Shown here piece after piece: positions 1 through 8,947 of a stretch of 64,000 nucleotides of DNA; positions within the stretch are counted from its first letter, which is position 1; every line of letters starts with the position of its first letter. Made by a program: the position numbers and the translations under genes. The notes below the pieces were generated by a model. That model was not told the DNA's origin. It made no database searches and worked only from the letters and a program-made list of their open reading frames with translations. This DNA comes from Granulicatella sp963545075 (lineage in GTDB: Bacteria; Bacillota; Bacilli; Lactobacillales; Aerococcaceae), in assembly GCF_963545075.1 (NCBI RefSeq), contig NZ_CAUUHX010000001.1, positions 17,290-81,289 of the forward strand. Reading direction: 5' to 3'.

Positions 1-509
1 TGCCTCATAGTGGAATTGAAATCTGTAAGTATATCCGAGAATTTATTTCTGTTCCAATCATATTTTTAACAGCCAAAAATTTAGAAGAGGATATTGTATA
101 TGGCATTCAATCTGGTGCAGATGACTATATCACAAAGCCATTCAGTATCCCTGAACTAGTGGCAAGAGTACAGATGCATATCCGTCGAGAAGTACGCAAT
201 AATAATTCCAGTGAGATTCTACAGTTTGGACCTCTTACAATTGATAAAATTAAAGAAGAACTAAGAATTGTGGATATACATATTCCCACTACAAAAAGAG
301 AATTTCAATTAATTTTGTTACTCTCCAGCAATCCTAATAGAATATTTTCAAACGAAGAACTCTTTGATTATCTTTACCCTCATGATTCTGAAACTCAGGG
401 GAGGTCAATTACAGAGTATGTATACCAAATCAGGCAAAAATTAAAACCTTATGAAATTAATCCTATTAAAACAATCTGGGGAGGTGGTTATCAGTGGATA
501 ACGCTCTGA
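1..509 (+). CDS. OmpR-family response regulator, 5' end missing
   Basis: This is a DNA-binding response regulator whose N-terminal part, with the phospho-acceptor Asp, lies before the window. The open frame runs from base 3. The visible receiver part holds the conserved Thr-Ala (about 72-77) and the Lys-Pro-Phe motif (about 135-143). A winged-helix effector domain of the Trans_reg_C type follows from about 200 to the stop, ending in the usual GGGYxW wing. Its stop overlaps the kinase gene by 16 bases, so the two form one operon. Together with the ABC transporter downstream this looks like a peptide-antibiotic sensing and immunity unit. That function is inferred from neighbourhood only. Confidence 0.9.
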   Translation, partial: PHSGIEICKYIREFISVPIIFLTAKNLEEDIVYGIQSGADDYITKPFSIPELVARVQMHIRREVRNNNSSEILQFGPLTIDKIKEELRIVDIHIPTTKREFQLILLLSSNPNRIFSNEELFDYLYPHDSETQGRSITEYVYQIRQKLKPYEINPIKTIWGGGYQWITL

Positions 510-1570
510 CTTTTAACCAACTGATTAAACAAACATACTTTAAGATTTTAAGACAATTTCTTATTAGTCTTTTTCTATTTTATTTTCTTCCAATGTTATT
601 TACTGCATTTACTAATATTACTGAAAAAAATGCAGGAGCATTTACCATCTATTTCAGCACGATTTCTTGGATTTACATTAGTCTGATTTTATTTTCTATT
701 ATTGCTAAAAATATAAGTAATCTTTTAGAAAAGATCAAGCAAGAAACAAATATTGTTTATAATCAAAGTCTACTGGTGGATATTAATGAACAATCCTCAG
801 CTAAGTTAACTTTAATTGAACTAATTGAAACGAGACAAAAAATTCAGGAAATGCAGTTAACGATAAATAAAATGATTCAATCTGAAAAACAGCAAAAAAA
901 GGAACTGATGTTTCAAGTCTCAGCTGCAGCGCACGATTTGAAAACACCTTTAACAATTATTCAAGGAAACGCTCAATTTTTAAAATCTTTGGATATTACT
1001 GGAAATATCGGGCAATGTTTAGGAGATATTGAACTTGCTAGCCAACAACTTAATAAATACTTTAACCAACTAATCAATTATTCTAAAACATTCTATAATG
1101 ATACTTCCAATTGGGAGAGTTTCTCCTCGGATTACTTAGTTGAATTATTTGAACAAGAAATTAAGTTACGTACTGACAAAAAGGCTAAAATCCAATTTTT
1201 AAATAGCCTACCGATCTCTATTAACTTAACACTTAATCTAAACCTATTCCTACGAGCTATTCTAAATATTATCAATAATGCGATTGACCATTCCACAAGT
1301 AATTATCCAGTCATAAGAGTAGAATATCAATTAATAGATAATAATTTTTACATTTCCGTCTGGAATAGCGATTCTTCATTTTCGGAGAATATACTTGAGA
1401 AATACGGCTTACTTTTCTATCAAGACAATCAGGAAACAAATTCAGAACAAGGAAGTCATTTCGGAATTGGATTAGCATTTGTTAATCGGGTAGCGAAAAT
1501 TCATAGCGGAGAGGTAAAGTTGAGTAACTTTGAGAACGGTGCTCTTGTCACTATTTCTATACCAGTATAG
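494..1570 (+). CDS. Sensor histidine kinase with short extracytoplasmic loop
   Basis: This is a membrane histidine kinase of 358 residues, partner of the regulator it overlaps. Two membrane segments (about residues 18-40 and 48-72) are joined by only a few residues, as in intramembrane-sensing kinases. The H-box AAHDLKTPLT has the phospho-accepting His at 147. The ATPase domain has an N-box (INNAIDHS) and a G-box (GIGLAF). Small intramembrane-type kinases of this kind usually sense an ABC transporter or cell-envelope stress rather than binding a ligand directly. The gene uses many ATA and AAT codons, more than the housekeeping genes downstream, which fits acquired DNA. The ligand is not deducible. 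Confidence 0.9.
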   Translation: MDNALTFNQLIKQTYFKILRQFLISLFLFYFLPMLFTAFTNITEKNAGAFTIYFSTISWIYISLILFSIIAKNISNLLEKIKQETNIVYNQSLLVDINEQSSAKLTLIELIETRQKIQEMQLTINKMIQSEKQQKKELMFQVSAAAHDLKTPLTIIQGNAQFLKSLDITGNIGQCLGDIELASQQLNKYFNQLINYSKTFYNDTSNWESFSSDYLVELFEQEIKLRTDKKAKIQFLNSLPISINLTLNLNLFLRAILNIINNAIDHSTSNYPVIRVEYQLIDNNFYISVWNSDSSFSENILEKYGLLFYQDNQETNSEQGSHFGIGLAFVNRVAKIHSGEVKLSNFENGALVTISIPV

Positions 1571-1684
1571 CCTTTAGCGTTCAAATATTTTTATGCTATT
1601 AATCTTGCAAATTTAGTTTTAAAAAGTTATATCTTGCTAGTTTTTAACTAGTAAAATCTTCACTCTTTAAATTGATAAAAACTT

Positions 1685-1717
1685 TCGTCATCTTGTTTAA
1701 GGTGGCGATTTTTTTAT
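1685..1717 (+). terminator. Terminator after the two-component operon
   Basis: An imperfect hairpin (arms TCGTCATCT and AGGTGGCGA, including G-U pairs) is followed by seven T residues. It lies about 115 bases after the kinase stop and before the ABC transporter genes. Confidence 0.55.
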
Positions 1718-1841
1718 TTACAGTCTGTTACTTATATTCCTAGTACCTGACAATAGGATAATCTAGAATAAAAAAACTTTTATAAAAATTAGAATTTCTG
1801 ATATTTTTCTGATAATTATTTTGTATAACATGAAATATAGA

Positions 1842-1862
1842 TGGCATTTATGGGTGGCATTT
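1842..1862 (+). promoter_or_regulatory. Direct repeat upstream of the ABC transporter, possible regulator site
   Basis: TGGCATTT occurs at 1842-1849 and again at 1855-1862 (13-base period), about 60 bases before the ABC ATPase start. OmpR-type regulators bind direct repeats, so this is a candidate site for the adjacent response regulator. No clear -35/-10 pair was found. The rest of the 1571-1925 gap holds only the terminator and AT-rich sequence. Confidence 0.3.
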
Positions 1863-1925
1863 GATGGTATACCAATTATAAAGATTAAGTTTCAAAAAAA
1901 TATTTGTAAAAGGTGGAAAAGATAA

Positions 1926-2624
1926 ATGATACAATTTGAGAAAATTAGCAAAGGTTTTAGTAGTAAGAGTGTTCTTTCAGAAGTTTCGTTTACGGCAAAA
2001 GAGGGAGAAATAACAGCATTAATTGGTCCAAATGGGTCTGGTAAGTCAACTTTAATAAAAATTTTGCTAGGATTGGTTTCACCAGACGAAGGTAGGGCGA
2101 CTTTTGATGGAAAAAATTATGAAGAATTAGGAAAATACCCCTTCAGATATGTAGGTGCATTTTTAGATAGTTTTCAACCTAATCCAACAAGGACAGCCTA
2201 TAGTCACTTGAGATGGATTGCTTTAACGAGTGGTATAGACAAGCAGAGATGTTTAGAATGTTTAAAATTAGTTGGTCTTCAGGATGTTGGAAATAAAAGG
2301 ATAAAAGATTACTCTCTTGGAATGAAACAAAGGCTGGGGCTGGCTACGGCTATTTTAGCAAATCCTAAAATACTTATTTTGGATGAACCCATTAATGGAC
2401 TCGATCCAGATGGAATTAGATGGGTTAGAGAGTTTCTAAGAGAATTTGTTAGAGGCGGTAAAATAGTTTTAATCACAAGTCATTATATGAATGAATTAGA
2501 ACTTACAGTTGATAAAGTTGTTGGATTATCAAATGGTAAGATAGTAATTGATGGTAGTAGCAAAGATGTTCTTGACGAATATGGGTCTTTTGAAGAAGCC
2601 TATTTTAAATCTATTACAAATTAG
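1926..2624 (+). CDS. ABC transporter ATP-binding protein, lantibiotic-immunity type
   Basis: This cytoplasmic ABC ATPase of 232 residues has Walker A GPNGSGKST (about 33-41), signature motif YSLGMKQR, Walker B ILILDEP and the switch His in ITSHYM. The strong SD (aaaggtgg) precedes the ATG. It is followed at once by two ABC-2-like permease genes, the layout of bacteriocin or lantibiotic immunity exporters placed beside two-component systems. It would energise export or removal of a peptide from the membrane. Because the first permease gene carries a stop codon, the transporter may not work in this strain. The substrate is unknown. Confidence 0.88.
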   Translation: MIQFEKISKGFSSKSVLSEVSFTAKEGEITALIGPNGSGKSTLIKILLGLVSPDEGRATFDGKNYEELGKYPFRYVGAFLDSFQPNPTRTAYSHLRWIALTSGIDKQRCLECLKLVGLQDVGNKRIKDYSLGMKQRLGLATAILANPKILILDEPINGLDPDGIRWVREFLREFVRGGKIVLITSHYMNELELTVDKVVGLSNGKIVIDGSSKDVLDEYGSFEEAYFKSITN

Positions 2625-2640
2625 ATGGGGGGAATGCTTT

Positions 2641-3441
2641 ATGAAAAATATTCGTAGCGAATTATACAAAATATTCTCATTGCCACTCTTTTGGAGGGGA
2701 GTAGCAATTGTGATTGGAATTAGTGTATTCTTTACCTTTCAAAATATTCAAGTAATCAATGCGATAGCAAATGGGAATACAGATATTCTTATACTTGAAG
2801 ATGCGACTAGTCAATTATCAGGGTTTTAAACAGTTAGAGATGCGATATTATCATCTCCTTACCAATCTAGTATTTTATTTTTTCCAATCTTATTTGCACT
2901 GCTTCTATCTACGGAGTACAAATTTGGACAGGAATCATTGACTAAATTATTAACACCAAAATGGCAGACGGTTTTAACAGGTCAGATTTGCTCTGGAATA
3001 ATTGTATCCAGTACGTTGACAGTTGTTCTATCTTTAATCAATAGTGGAATGCTCTATGCGATGTTAGATGAAACCTTACAAAATTATCTTAACATAGGTC
3101 TTATTTTAGAAGTAACGTTAAGAATTATTATCTTTTCCATAACATTGACATTGCTTTCAATGTTTTTAGTACAGATAACAAGAAAGCCTATTCCATCTGT
3201 CATAATTATTGTAAGTATTCTTGTTATAACTTTATCAGGTATATTGAGAGTTGTTTCTCCGACGCTTGAAAATTTATTTCCGTTAACAGGTGCTAAGTCA
3301 TTCGCATTTGGAAGAGTAGAAAATAACAATCCTTCAGAAGTGTATGGTTTATTATTATTATTATCTCAAGGATTAATAGTTACTATAATGATGTATATTA
3401 AAGCTTGGTATAAAAATAAGAAGGAGGAGAAACATGAATGA
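2641..3441 (+). pseudogene. ABC transporter permease interrupted by an in-frame stop
   Basis: The reading frame starts at the ATG at 2641 behind a GGGGGAATG-like SD and runs 62 codons to a TAA at 2827-2829. It then continues in the same frame, without a shift, to 3441. The part after the stop resumes with a typical permease sequence (TVRDAILSSPYQ, then several membrane helices), so the stop looks like a single-base nonsense change, perhaps CAA to TAA. The intact protein would have about 266 residues with roughly six membrane segments. It overlaps the next permease by 8 bases. Readthrough or a sequencing error are alternatives. Confidence 0.85.
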
Positions 3442-4123
3442 AATGATATATGCTCTTATGTATAAAAAATATAGTTTGATTGCAGTGAAAATACAAATTT
3501 TAACTCAATTCTTGCTTACTTTATTTATCTGTATTCTTAGTTTGATAACATTTGAAATCAATGATAATAATATTATACTATCCAATAATCAAATTTTGGT
3601 AATTGCATCTTATTTATTTATGATAGGTGGTCTGATAAATGGCTCTATGGAAGTCGAGAACTCAGAATCTAAAATCGTCTATTTATTAACGGGAAACAAA
3701 AATAACAGTACACAAAAAATTATTATTGCTGAGTTGATAGACTGTGTATTACAAGCCGTTTTAATATTTTTAGTTATTGTAAGTTTCTTCATTTTTAAAG
3801 GAACTATTAAAGAAGTTAGCGTAATACAGTTTTTCTCTTATCTTTTTAGTAGCGTTTTGTGTTTCTTGATTGCATATTATTTAACTCTATTTTTTAAGAG
3901 TTCGATGACTGCGTTAGCTACTTTATTGCTATTTCCAATATTAGTTATCCCCTATATTGAACGTGTATTTCCTGTGGTATTACCATACATCTATTCTGAA
4001 GCTATTTCTGAAAGTTTCAAATTATCAGCAATATCTTCTAGTCATATAATATTATTGTTATGGAATTTGATTTTACTGCTACTAATTTATTTGAAAGTCA
4101 AAAAGCGTTTGAAAAATGATTAA
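3434..4123 (+). CDS. ABC transporter permease, ABC-2-like
   Basis: This integral membrane protein of 229 residues has about six hydrophobic segments and no soluble domain. It is the second permease of the transporter whose ATPase starts at 1926. The start at 3434 lies just behind a strong SD (aaggagga) and overlaps the interrupted permease by 8 bases, indicating coupled translation. In EpiFEG/NukFEG-type immunity systems the two permeases form a heterodimer with the ATPase. This frame is intact, but its partner is broken. The assignment rests on gene order and hydrophobicity more than on motifs. Confidence 0.75.
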   Translation: MNEMIYALMYKKYSLIAVKIQILTQFLLTLFICILSLITFEINDNNIILSNNQILVIASYLFMIGGLINGSMEVENSESKIVYLLTGNKNNSTQKIIIAELIDCVLQAVLIFLVIVSFFIFKGTIKEVSVIQFFSYLFSSVLCFLIAYYLTLFFKSSMTALATLLLFPILVIPYIERVFPVVLPYIYSEAISESFKLSAISSSHIILLLWNLILLLLIYLKVKKRLKND

Positions 4124-4148
4124 TTATAATATTTAGAAGTTAATTTTA

Positions 4149-4250
4149 AGGAATCTTTTAACAGTACTAAAACCGTATAAAATATCTATAAGTATTGCTT
4201 TGATTATTATACTGATTTCGGCGACAGTATCGATTTTTAATACCTGGTGA
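4149..4250 (+). pseudogene. Remnant of an ABC exporter N terminus
   Basis: An open stretch of 33 codons reads like the start of an ABC exporter transmembrane domain: a LLTVLKPYK lead-in followed by one long hydrophobic helix, ending at TGA 4248-4250. There is no credible start codon and nothing recognisable after the stop. It looks like the debris of a third transporter gene left by deletion. The short length keeps this tentative. Confidence 0.45.
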
Positions 4251-4327
4251 CTAGAATTTAAAGCTTTTTATTTGCGTATCTAAAACAGAATAGACCGTAT
4301 TTTTTCGAGAATTCATGAGCATTAGTC

Positions 4328-4486
4328 AAAAATACAATTAGCTTTTCAAAGTAGCTGATACAATAAATACCTGTTAGGTATTTATTGTCGGAAAAATCGA
4401 GACCAAGGCTCGATTTTTAGCAATGAGACAGCTTTTGCTGGCTGCTTGCGCCGTAGCTACATTATGATAAAGCTAATTGTATTTTT
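4328..4486 (-). repeat. Structured dispersed repeat, copy a
   Basis: Complete copy, read on the minus strand. The outer arms are 18 bases each and complementary (4328-4345 and 4469-4486). Inside are the cores AGCAGCC and GTCTCATTGCTA, the clamp pair GCAA/TTGC (other copies have GCCA/TGGC), the hairpin with loop GAGCCTTGGTCTC, and an AT-rich hairpin of 10-12 bp. It fills the gap between the broken exporter region and rqcH. The remaining bases of 4251-4579 show no gene. Confidence 0.85.
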
Positions 4487-4579
4487 AGTTATATCATATC
4501 AGTAGATAATTAAGTCAAAAATCGTTACAATAGAGTAGAGTTTAACAGTAAAATCTAATCTAACGACGATACAAAATAT

Positions 4580-4625
4580 AATAGATTTGGATTTATAATT
4601 AGATAAATTCAAATCTATTTTTTTA
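4580..4625 (+). terminator. Terminator-like hairpin just before rqcH
   Basis: AATAGATTTG (4580-4589) pairs with CAAATCTATT (4610-4619), followed by a T run. The T run ends only about 10 bases before the rqcH SD. It may end upstream transcription or act as an attenuator. A TATAAT overlaps its start at 4576-4581. Confidence 0.5.
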
Positions 4626-4642
4626 TCTATATGGAGGAAGTT

Positions 4643-6367
4643 ATGACATTTGATGGTTTATTTACAAAATGGATGACGGATGAAGTTTCTAAAGAAATTA
4701 TTGGAGGGAGAATTAGTAAAATTCATCAGCCCCTTCCTTATGAAATTCAATTAACGATTCGTTCAAATCGTAAAAATTATTTATTATTATTATGTGCTCA
4801 TCCTATGATGGCACGTTTCCAGTTTATTACTGAAAAAGGGGATAATCCTGAGATTGCTCCGAATTTTTGTATGATTTTAAGAAAATATCTTGAAGGAGCG
4901 ATTATTCAAGATTTTACTCAAGTTGGTGCTGACCGTATTATTCATTTAGATGTGGATACAAGGGATGAACTTGGAGATGAAGCGAAATGGCGTTTGACAC
5001 TTGAAATGATGGGAAAACATAGTAATGTTTTCTTAGTGGATCGAAGAAGCCAGCAAATAATTGACTGTTTAAAACGAATTCCACTAAGTCAAAATACTTA
5101 TCGTACTTTACAACCAGGGGCTACTTATCAATTACCTCCGCATCAAACGAAACTGAATCCATTTGAAATGACGTTATTTGTACTAGATGCTAGATTAACA
5201 AAGGGATTAGGTGAAGATTCTCTTGCTAAATCATTAATGAGTCTTGTACAAGGGATAAGTACGCTAACTGCTAATGAAATTGTTGAACGTTCTATGATGT
5301 TTGATGAAACAATTGCTGAAAGTTTATGGAAGTTTTTAGAACAAAATAATGAGAAACCAACACCAACTTTGACAAAATTATCTAATGGAAAAAGCTACTT
5401 CACAGTATGTCCATATTACTCATTCCAAAATGCTGAAAATCAATCGTTTGAAACATTATCTGAATTATTAACAGCTTATTATGTTCATAAAGTTCAGGAA
5501 GAAAAAATCCAACAGTTAGCTGGAAATTTACTTCAAATGTTGAAATCGGAATTAAAGAAAAATCGAGAAAAGCTCGTTAAATTTGAAGAAGATTTACAAA
5601 AAAGTGAGAAAGCGGAACAATACCGTATTAAAGGCGAGTTGTTAAATACTTGCTTGTACCAGATTGATAAAGGACAAACTGAAATTCAAGTGGAGAATTA
5701 TTATGACAATAATGAGTTACTAACTATTCCATTGTCTACGTGGTTGACACCTTCTCAAAATGCGCAAGCTTATTTTAAAAAATATCAAAAATTGAGAAAT
5801 TCAATTGAACATATTGAAAAACAACAGGAACTTACTCAACAAGAAATTCAATATTTAGAACAAGTGTTATATCAAATTGAAGAAGCAGACGTGCAAAACT
5901 TAGAAATTATTCGAGAAGAATTAGTAGCAAATGGGTATTTAAAACGTTCTGCTTTGAAAAAAGGAAAACAAAAAGTGAAACCTTCAAAACCATATGTTTT
6001 CTATTCAAATGATGGTACAAGAATTTTAGTAGGTAGAAATAATTTACAAAATGATAATTTAACGTTAAAACAAGCGAAAAAAGAATACTTATGGTTACAT
6101 GCCCAAAATATTCCTGGGTCACACGTGATTGTAGAATCAGCTAATCCAACGGATGAAACAATTGGTCAAGCAGCCATGTTGGCAGCGTACTATTCTAAAT
6201 ACCGTCATTCAGCAACTGTTCCTGTAGACTATGTTTCTGTTTCGAAAATTAGAAAGCCAAATGGATCTAAACCAGGATTTGTTGTGTATGAAGGACAACA
6301 AAATACGTATATTACTCCGGATGAAGCAGTGATTCAACAAATTCGAGAAAATAAACCAAAAGAATAA
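4643..6367 (+). CDS. rqcH: Rqc2 homologue RqcH (NFACT family, FbpA-like)
   Basis: RqcH binds obstructed 50S ribosomal subunits and directs alanine tailing of stalled nascent chains. The family was also described as fibronectin-binding protein. The 574 residues show the NFACT-N domain beginning MTFDGLFTKW, a central coiled-coil rich in Glu/Lys (about 290-420), and a C-terminal NFACT-R domain (about 455-560) with the WLHAQNIPGSHV motif. I chose ATG 4643 because the SD GGAGG lies at 4633-4637. The upstream in-frame ATG at 4631 would overlap that SD. hemW follows after 10 bases and is probably cotranscribed. Confidence 0.93.
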   Translation: MTFDGLFTKWMTDEVSKEIIGGRISKIHQPLPYEIQLTIRSNRKNYLLLLCAHPMMARFQFITEKGDNPEIAPNFCMILRKYLEGAIIQDFTQVGADRIIHLDVDTRDELGDEAKWRLTLEMMGKHSNVFLVDRRSQQIIDCLKRIPLSQNTYRTLQPGATYQLPPHQTKLNPFEMTLFVLDARLTKGLGEDSLAKSLMSLVQGISTLTANEIVERSMMFDETIAESLWKFLEQNNEKPTPTLTKLSNGKSYFTVCPYYSFQNAENQSFETLSELLTAYYVHKVQEEKIQQLAGNLLQMLKSELKKNREKLVKFEEDLQKSEKAEQYRIKGELLNTCLYQIDKGQTEIQVENYYDNNELLTIPLSTWLTPSQNAQAYFKKYQKLRNSIEHIEKQQELTQQEIQYLEQVLYQIEEADVQNLEIIREELVANGYLKRSALKKGKQKVKPSKPYVFYSNDGTRILVGRNNLQNDNLTLKQAKKEYLWLHAQNIPGSHVIVESANPTDETIGQAAMLAAYYSKYRHSATVPVDYVSVSKIRKPNGSKPGFVVYEGQQNTYITPDEAVIQQIRENKPKE

Positions 6368-6377
6368 GGAGAGACAA

Positions 6378-7523
6378 ATGAACGCAGTAAGAGCAGCTTA
6401 TATTCATATTCCTTTTTGTTCTCATATTTGCTATTATTGCGATTTTAATAAAGTATTTATTGAAGGACAACCGGTTGATGAATATGTTGATTTATTAGTA
6501 AGAGAAATGCAATTACGAGCAGAAGATCACCCCATCTCTCCTTTAGAGACGTTATATATCGGGGGAGGAACACCTTCAACTTTAACACCTAAGCAATTAG
6601 CAACTTTATTTGAAGGAATTCATCGCTATTTACCACTAGAAAAAAATTGCGAATTTTCAATGGAATTAAATCCAGACGATGGGCAAATGGAACGTTTAGA
6701 AGTGATGAAAGAATATGGGGTTAATCGTATCAGTATGGGAGTTCAATCTTTTAATGATGAATTATTGAAGAAGATTGGTCGCAAACATAGTAAAAAGACA
6801 GTTTTACAAACGATAGGAAATGCTCAAAAACTAGGATTTGAAAATATCAGTATCGATTTAATTTTTAGACTGCCTCAACAAACGATTCAAGATTTTGAAG
6901 ATAGTTTAAAAATTGCAATGGAGTTGGACTTGCCACATTATTCGATTTATTCTTTAATTTTAGAACAAAAGACAGTCTTTTATAATTTAATGAGACAAGG
7001 AAAGCTTCCTTTACCATCGCAAGATGAGGAAGCAGATATGTTTCAATTAGCCATGGAGTCTATGGAAAGTTTTGGACGCCATCATTATGAAATTAGTAAT
7101 TATGCGCTACCAGGTTTTGAATCAAGACATAATTTACATTACTGGAAAGCAGATGAGTATTTAGGTTTTGGTGCGGGTGCTCATGGTTATTTAAATCAAG
7201 AACGCTATCAAAATTGTGGACCAATTCAACATTATTTAGAACCATTACGGAATTTTGAACTTCCAGTTTTACAAAAGGATGTATTAAGTAAAAAATCTCA
7301 AATAGAAGAGTTTATGTTTTTAGGATTAAGAAAAATGTCCGGAGTTTCAAATCAAGAATTTAAGAGAAGATTTGGAAGAAATATTAATGATATTTATCAA
7401 GAAATAATCGAGGATTTATTAGACCAGGAATTAATCCAGCTAACAGCTGAAGGAATTGCTTTAACACATAAAGGGAAGTTTTTAGGAAATAATGTATTTC
7501 AAGCCTTTCTTTTAGAAGATTAG
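6378..7523 (+). CDS. hemW: Radical SAM heme chaperone HemW-like protein
   Basis: This is a member of the HemN/HemW radical SAM family, 381 residues. The N terminus has the [4Fe-4S] motif CSHICYYC (CxxxCxxC) followed by aromatic residues, the GGGTPS SAM-binding motif and the ELNPDD segment, and the C-terminal HemN-type domain follows. HemW proteins bind heme and deliver it to respiratory enzymes. They lack coproporphyrinogen oxidase activity although they are often annotated that way. The length and the CxxxCxxC without the extra Cys of HemN favour HemW. A good SD (aaggagag) lies 8 bases before the ATG. Confidence 0.9.
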   Translation: MNAVRAAYIHIPFCSHICYYCDFNKVFIEGQPVDEYVDLLVREMQLRAEDHPISPLETLYIGGGTPSTLTPKQLATLFEGIHRYLPLEKNCEFSMELNPDDGQMERLEVMKEYGVNRISMGVQSFNDELLKKIGRKHSKKTVLQTIGNAQKLGFENISIDLIFRLPQQTIQDFEDSLKIAMELDLPHYSIYSLILEQKTVFYNLMRQGKLPLPSQDEEADMFQLAMESMESFGRHHYEISNYALPGFESRHNLHYWKADEYLGFGAGAHGYLNQERYQNCGPIQHYLEPLRNFELPVLQKDVLSKKSQIEEFMFLGLRKMSGVSNQEFKRRFGRNINDIYQEIIEDLLDQELIQLTAEGIALTHKGKFLGNNVFQAFLLED

Positions 7524-7571
7524 AATCAATTTTAGTATAATAACTTTCACAAAAATTAAAGAGGTGATAGA

Positions 7572-8183
7572 ATGACACCATTAAGAAGAACTAAAAAGAA
7601 AAGGAATTATTGGAAAATTGCTTTTTTGGCCTTAATTGCAATCAATTTATTTGTAATTATTTCTACATTAATTCCTAGTCGATCTAAACATCAAGTTTCA
7701 ACAACGCCAATTGTAGAGCAAGGAGAGAATTGGATGGAAGTCACATTAAGTAAAAATGAAATTCAAAATATTTTAGAAATTGTTTCCAAAAAAAATCAAG
7801 TAGAAAATCCAAGTTTTCCAAATTTTGTCATGAATGATTCTGTCATTCAAATTACAGGAGATGCTAATGCGTTAGGAGTAACCGTTCCTTATAAAATGAC
7901 GACTGTACCTTATGTAACGGAAGAAGGAACTATTCAATTAAAAATACAATCTGTTCAATTAGGAGGATTCTCGTTGCCAGTATTTTTAGCTTTAGGAAGA
8001 TTACAACAAATGGAATTTCCAGAATGGTTCCAATTAAATACTGAAAAACAGTATTTTCTATTAAATTTATCAGGAATCCATGAAGGAAGTACGATTAAAG
8101 CAAAAAAAATTAATTTAAAAACGAATGAATTTGTTTTTTCTATTTCAATTTCTAATGACAATATAGTAGAATATCTACAGTAA
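7572..8183 (+). CDS. YpmS-family membrane-anchored protein (DUF2140)
   Basis: A 203-residue protein with a basic N terminus (residues 1-15), one membrane segment (about 16-35) and an extracytoplasmic domain. The domain matches the YpmS/DUF2140 family as I recognise it, by the pattern WMEVTLSKNEIQNIL and the repeated beta-rich segments. The function of the family is unknown. An SD (aaagaggtg) precedes the ATG. It lies between hemW and deoD on the same strand, with gaps of about 40-50 bases. Confidence 0.7.
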   Translation: MTPLRRTKKKRNYWKIAFLALIAINLFVIISTLIPSRSKHQVSTTPIVEQGENWMEVTLSKNEIQNILEIVSKKNQVENPSFPNFVMNDSVIQITGDANALGVTVPYKMTTVPYVTEEGTIQLKIQSVQLGGFSLPVFLALGRLQQMEFPEWFQLNTEKQYFLLNLSGIHEGSTIKAKKINLKTNEFVFSISISNDNIVEYLQ

Positions 8184-8223
8184 GAAAAAATTTAAAGTCT
8201 ATAAGACAGTTAGGAGATTACAC

Positions 8224-8931
8224 ATGAGTGTACATATTAATGCAACAAAAGGACAAATCGCTGAGGTAGTATTAATGCCAGGAGACCCACTACGTGCTAA
8301 ATACATTGCGGAACATTATTTAACAGATGTTGAACAATATAATAGTGTAAGAAATATGTTTGGATATACAGGTTTATATAAAGGACAACGCGTATCTGTT
8401 CAAGGTAGTGGAATGGGTATTCCGTCAATGATGATTTATGCTAATGAATTATATACTGAATTTGGTGTTGAAAAAATTATTCGTATTGGTTCAGCGGGTT
8501 CAATTCAAACAGATGTAAATGTTCGTGATATTGTTTTAGCGCAAGGAGCTACAACGGATTCATCTATTATTACAAATATTTTCCAAGGACAAGTTAATTT
8601 TGCACCTTTAGCATCATTTGAATTATTAGATAAAGCTTATCATTTAGCAAAAGAACGTGGAGCAACTGTACACGTAGGAAATATTTTATCTTCAGATCGT
8701 TTCTATAATGCTGAATTAAATAAACAAAAATTACAAGAATATGGTGTATTAGCCATTGAAATGGAAGCTGCTGGTTTATATGCATTAGCTGCACAACATA
8801 AGAAACAAGCTCTAGCAATTGTAACGATTAGCGACCATATTTTAACAGGTGAAGAAACTACTGCCGAAGAACGTGAAAAAACATTTAATGAAATGATGGA
8901 AATTGCTTTAGAAACAGTTCATAACGGTTAA
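8224..8931 (+). CDS. deoD: Purine nucleoside phosphorylase DeoD
   Basis: DeoD cleaves purine (deoxy)ribonucleosides with phosphate to base and (deoxy)ribose 1-phosphate, in cytoplasmic purine salvage. The 235 residues match the hexameric bacterial-type enzyme: the start MSVHINA, the phosphate-binding VVLMPGDPLRAKYIA-like segment (MPGDPLRA), the RIGSAGS motif, the EMEAAGLY substrate-binding segment and ISDH near the end. The length is normal for the family. The next gene starts 16 bases after the stop, so cotranscription with the protease gene is likely. Confidence 0.95.
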   Translation: MSVHINATKGQIAEVVLMPGDPLRAKYIAEHYLTDVEQYNSVRNMFGYTGLYKGQRVSVQGSGMGIPSMMIYANELYTEFGVEKIIRIGSAGSIQTDVNVRDIVLAQGATTDSSIITNIFQGQVNFAPLASFELLDKAYHLAKERGATVHVGNILSSDRFYNAELNKQKLQEYGVLAIEMEAAGLYALAAQHKKQALAIVTISDHILTGEETTAEEREKTFNEMMEIALETVHNG

Positions 8932-8947
8932 TGTGTAGGTAAAATAG

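Noticed and set aside
2548..2640. Upstream extension of the interrupted permease into the ABC ATPase gene
   Set aside because: The extension overlaps the ATPase in another frame. A proper SD and ATG exist at 2641.
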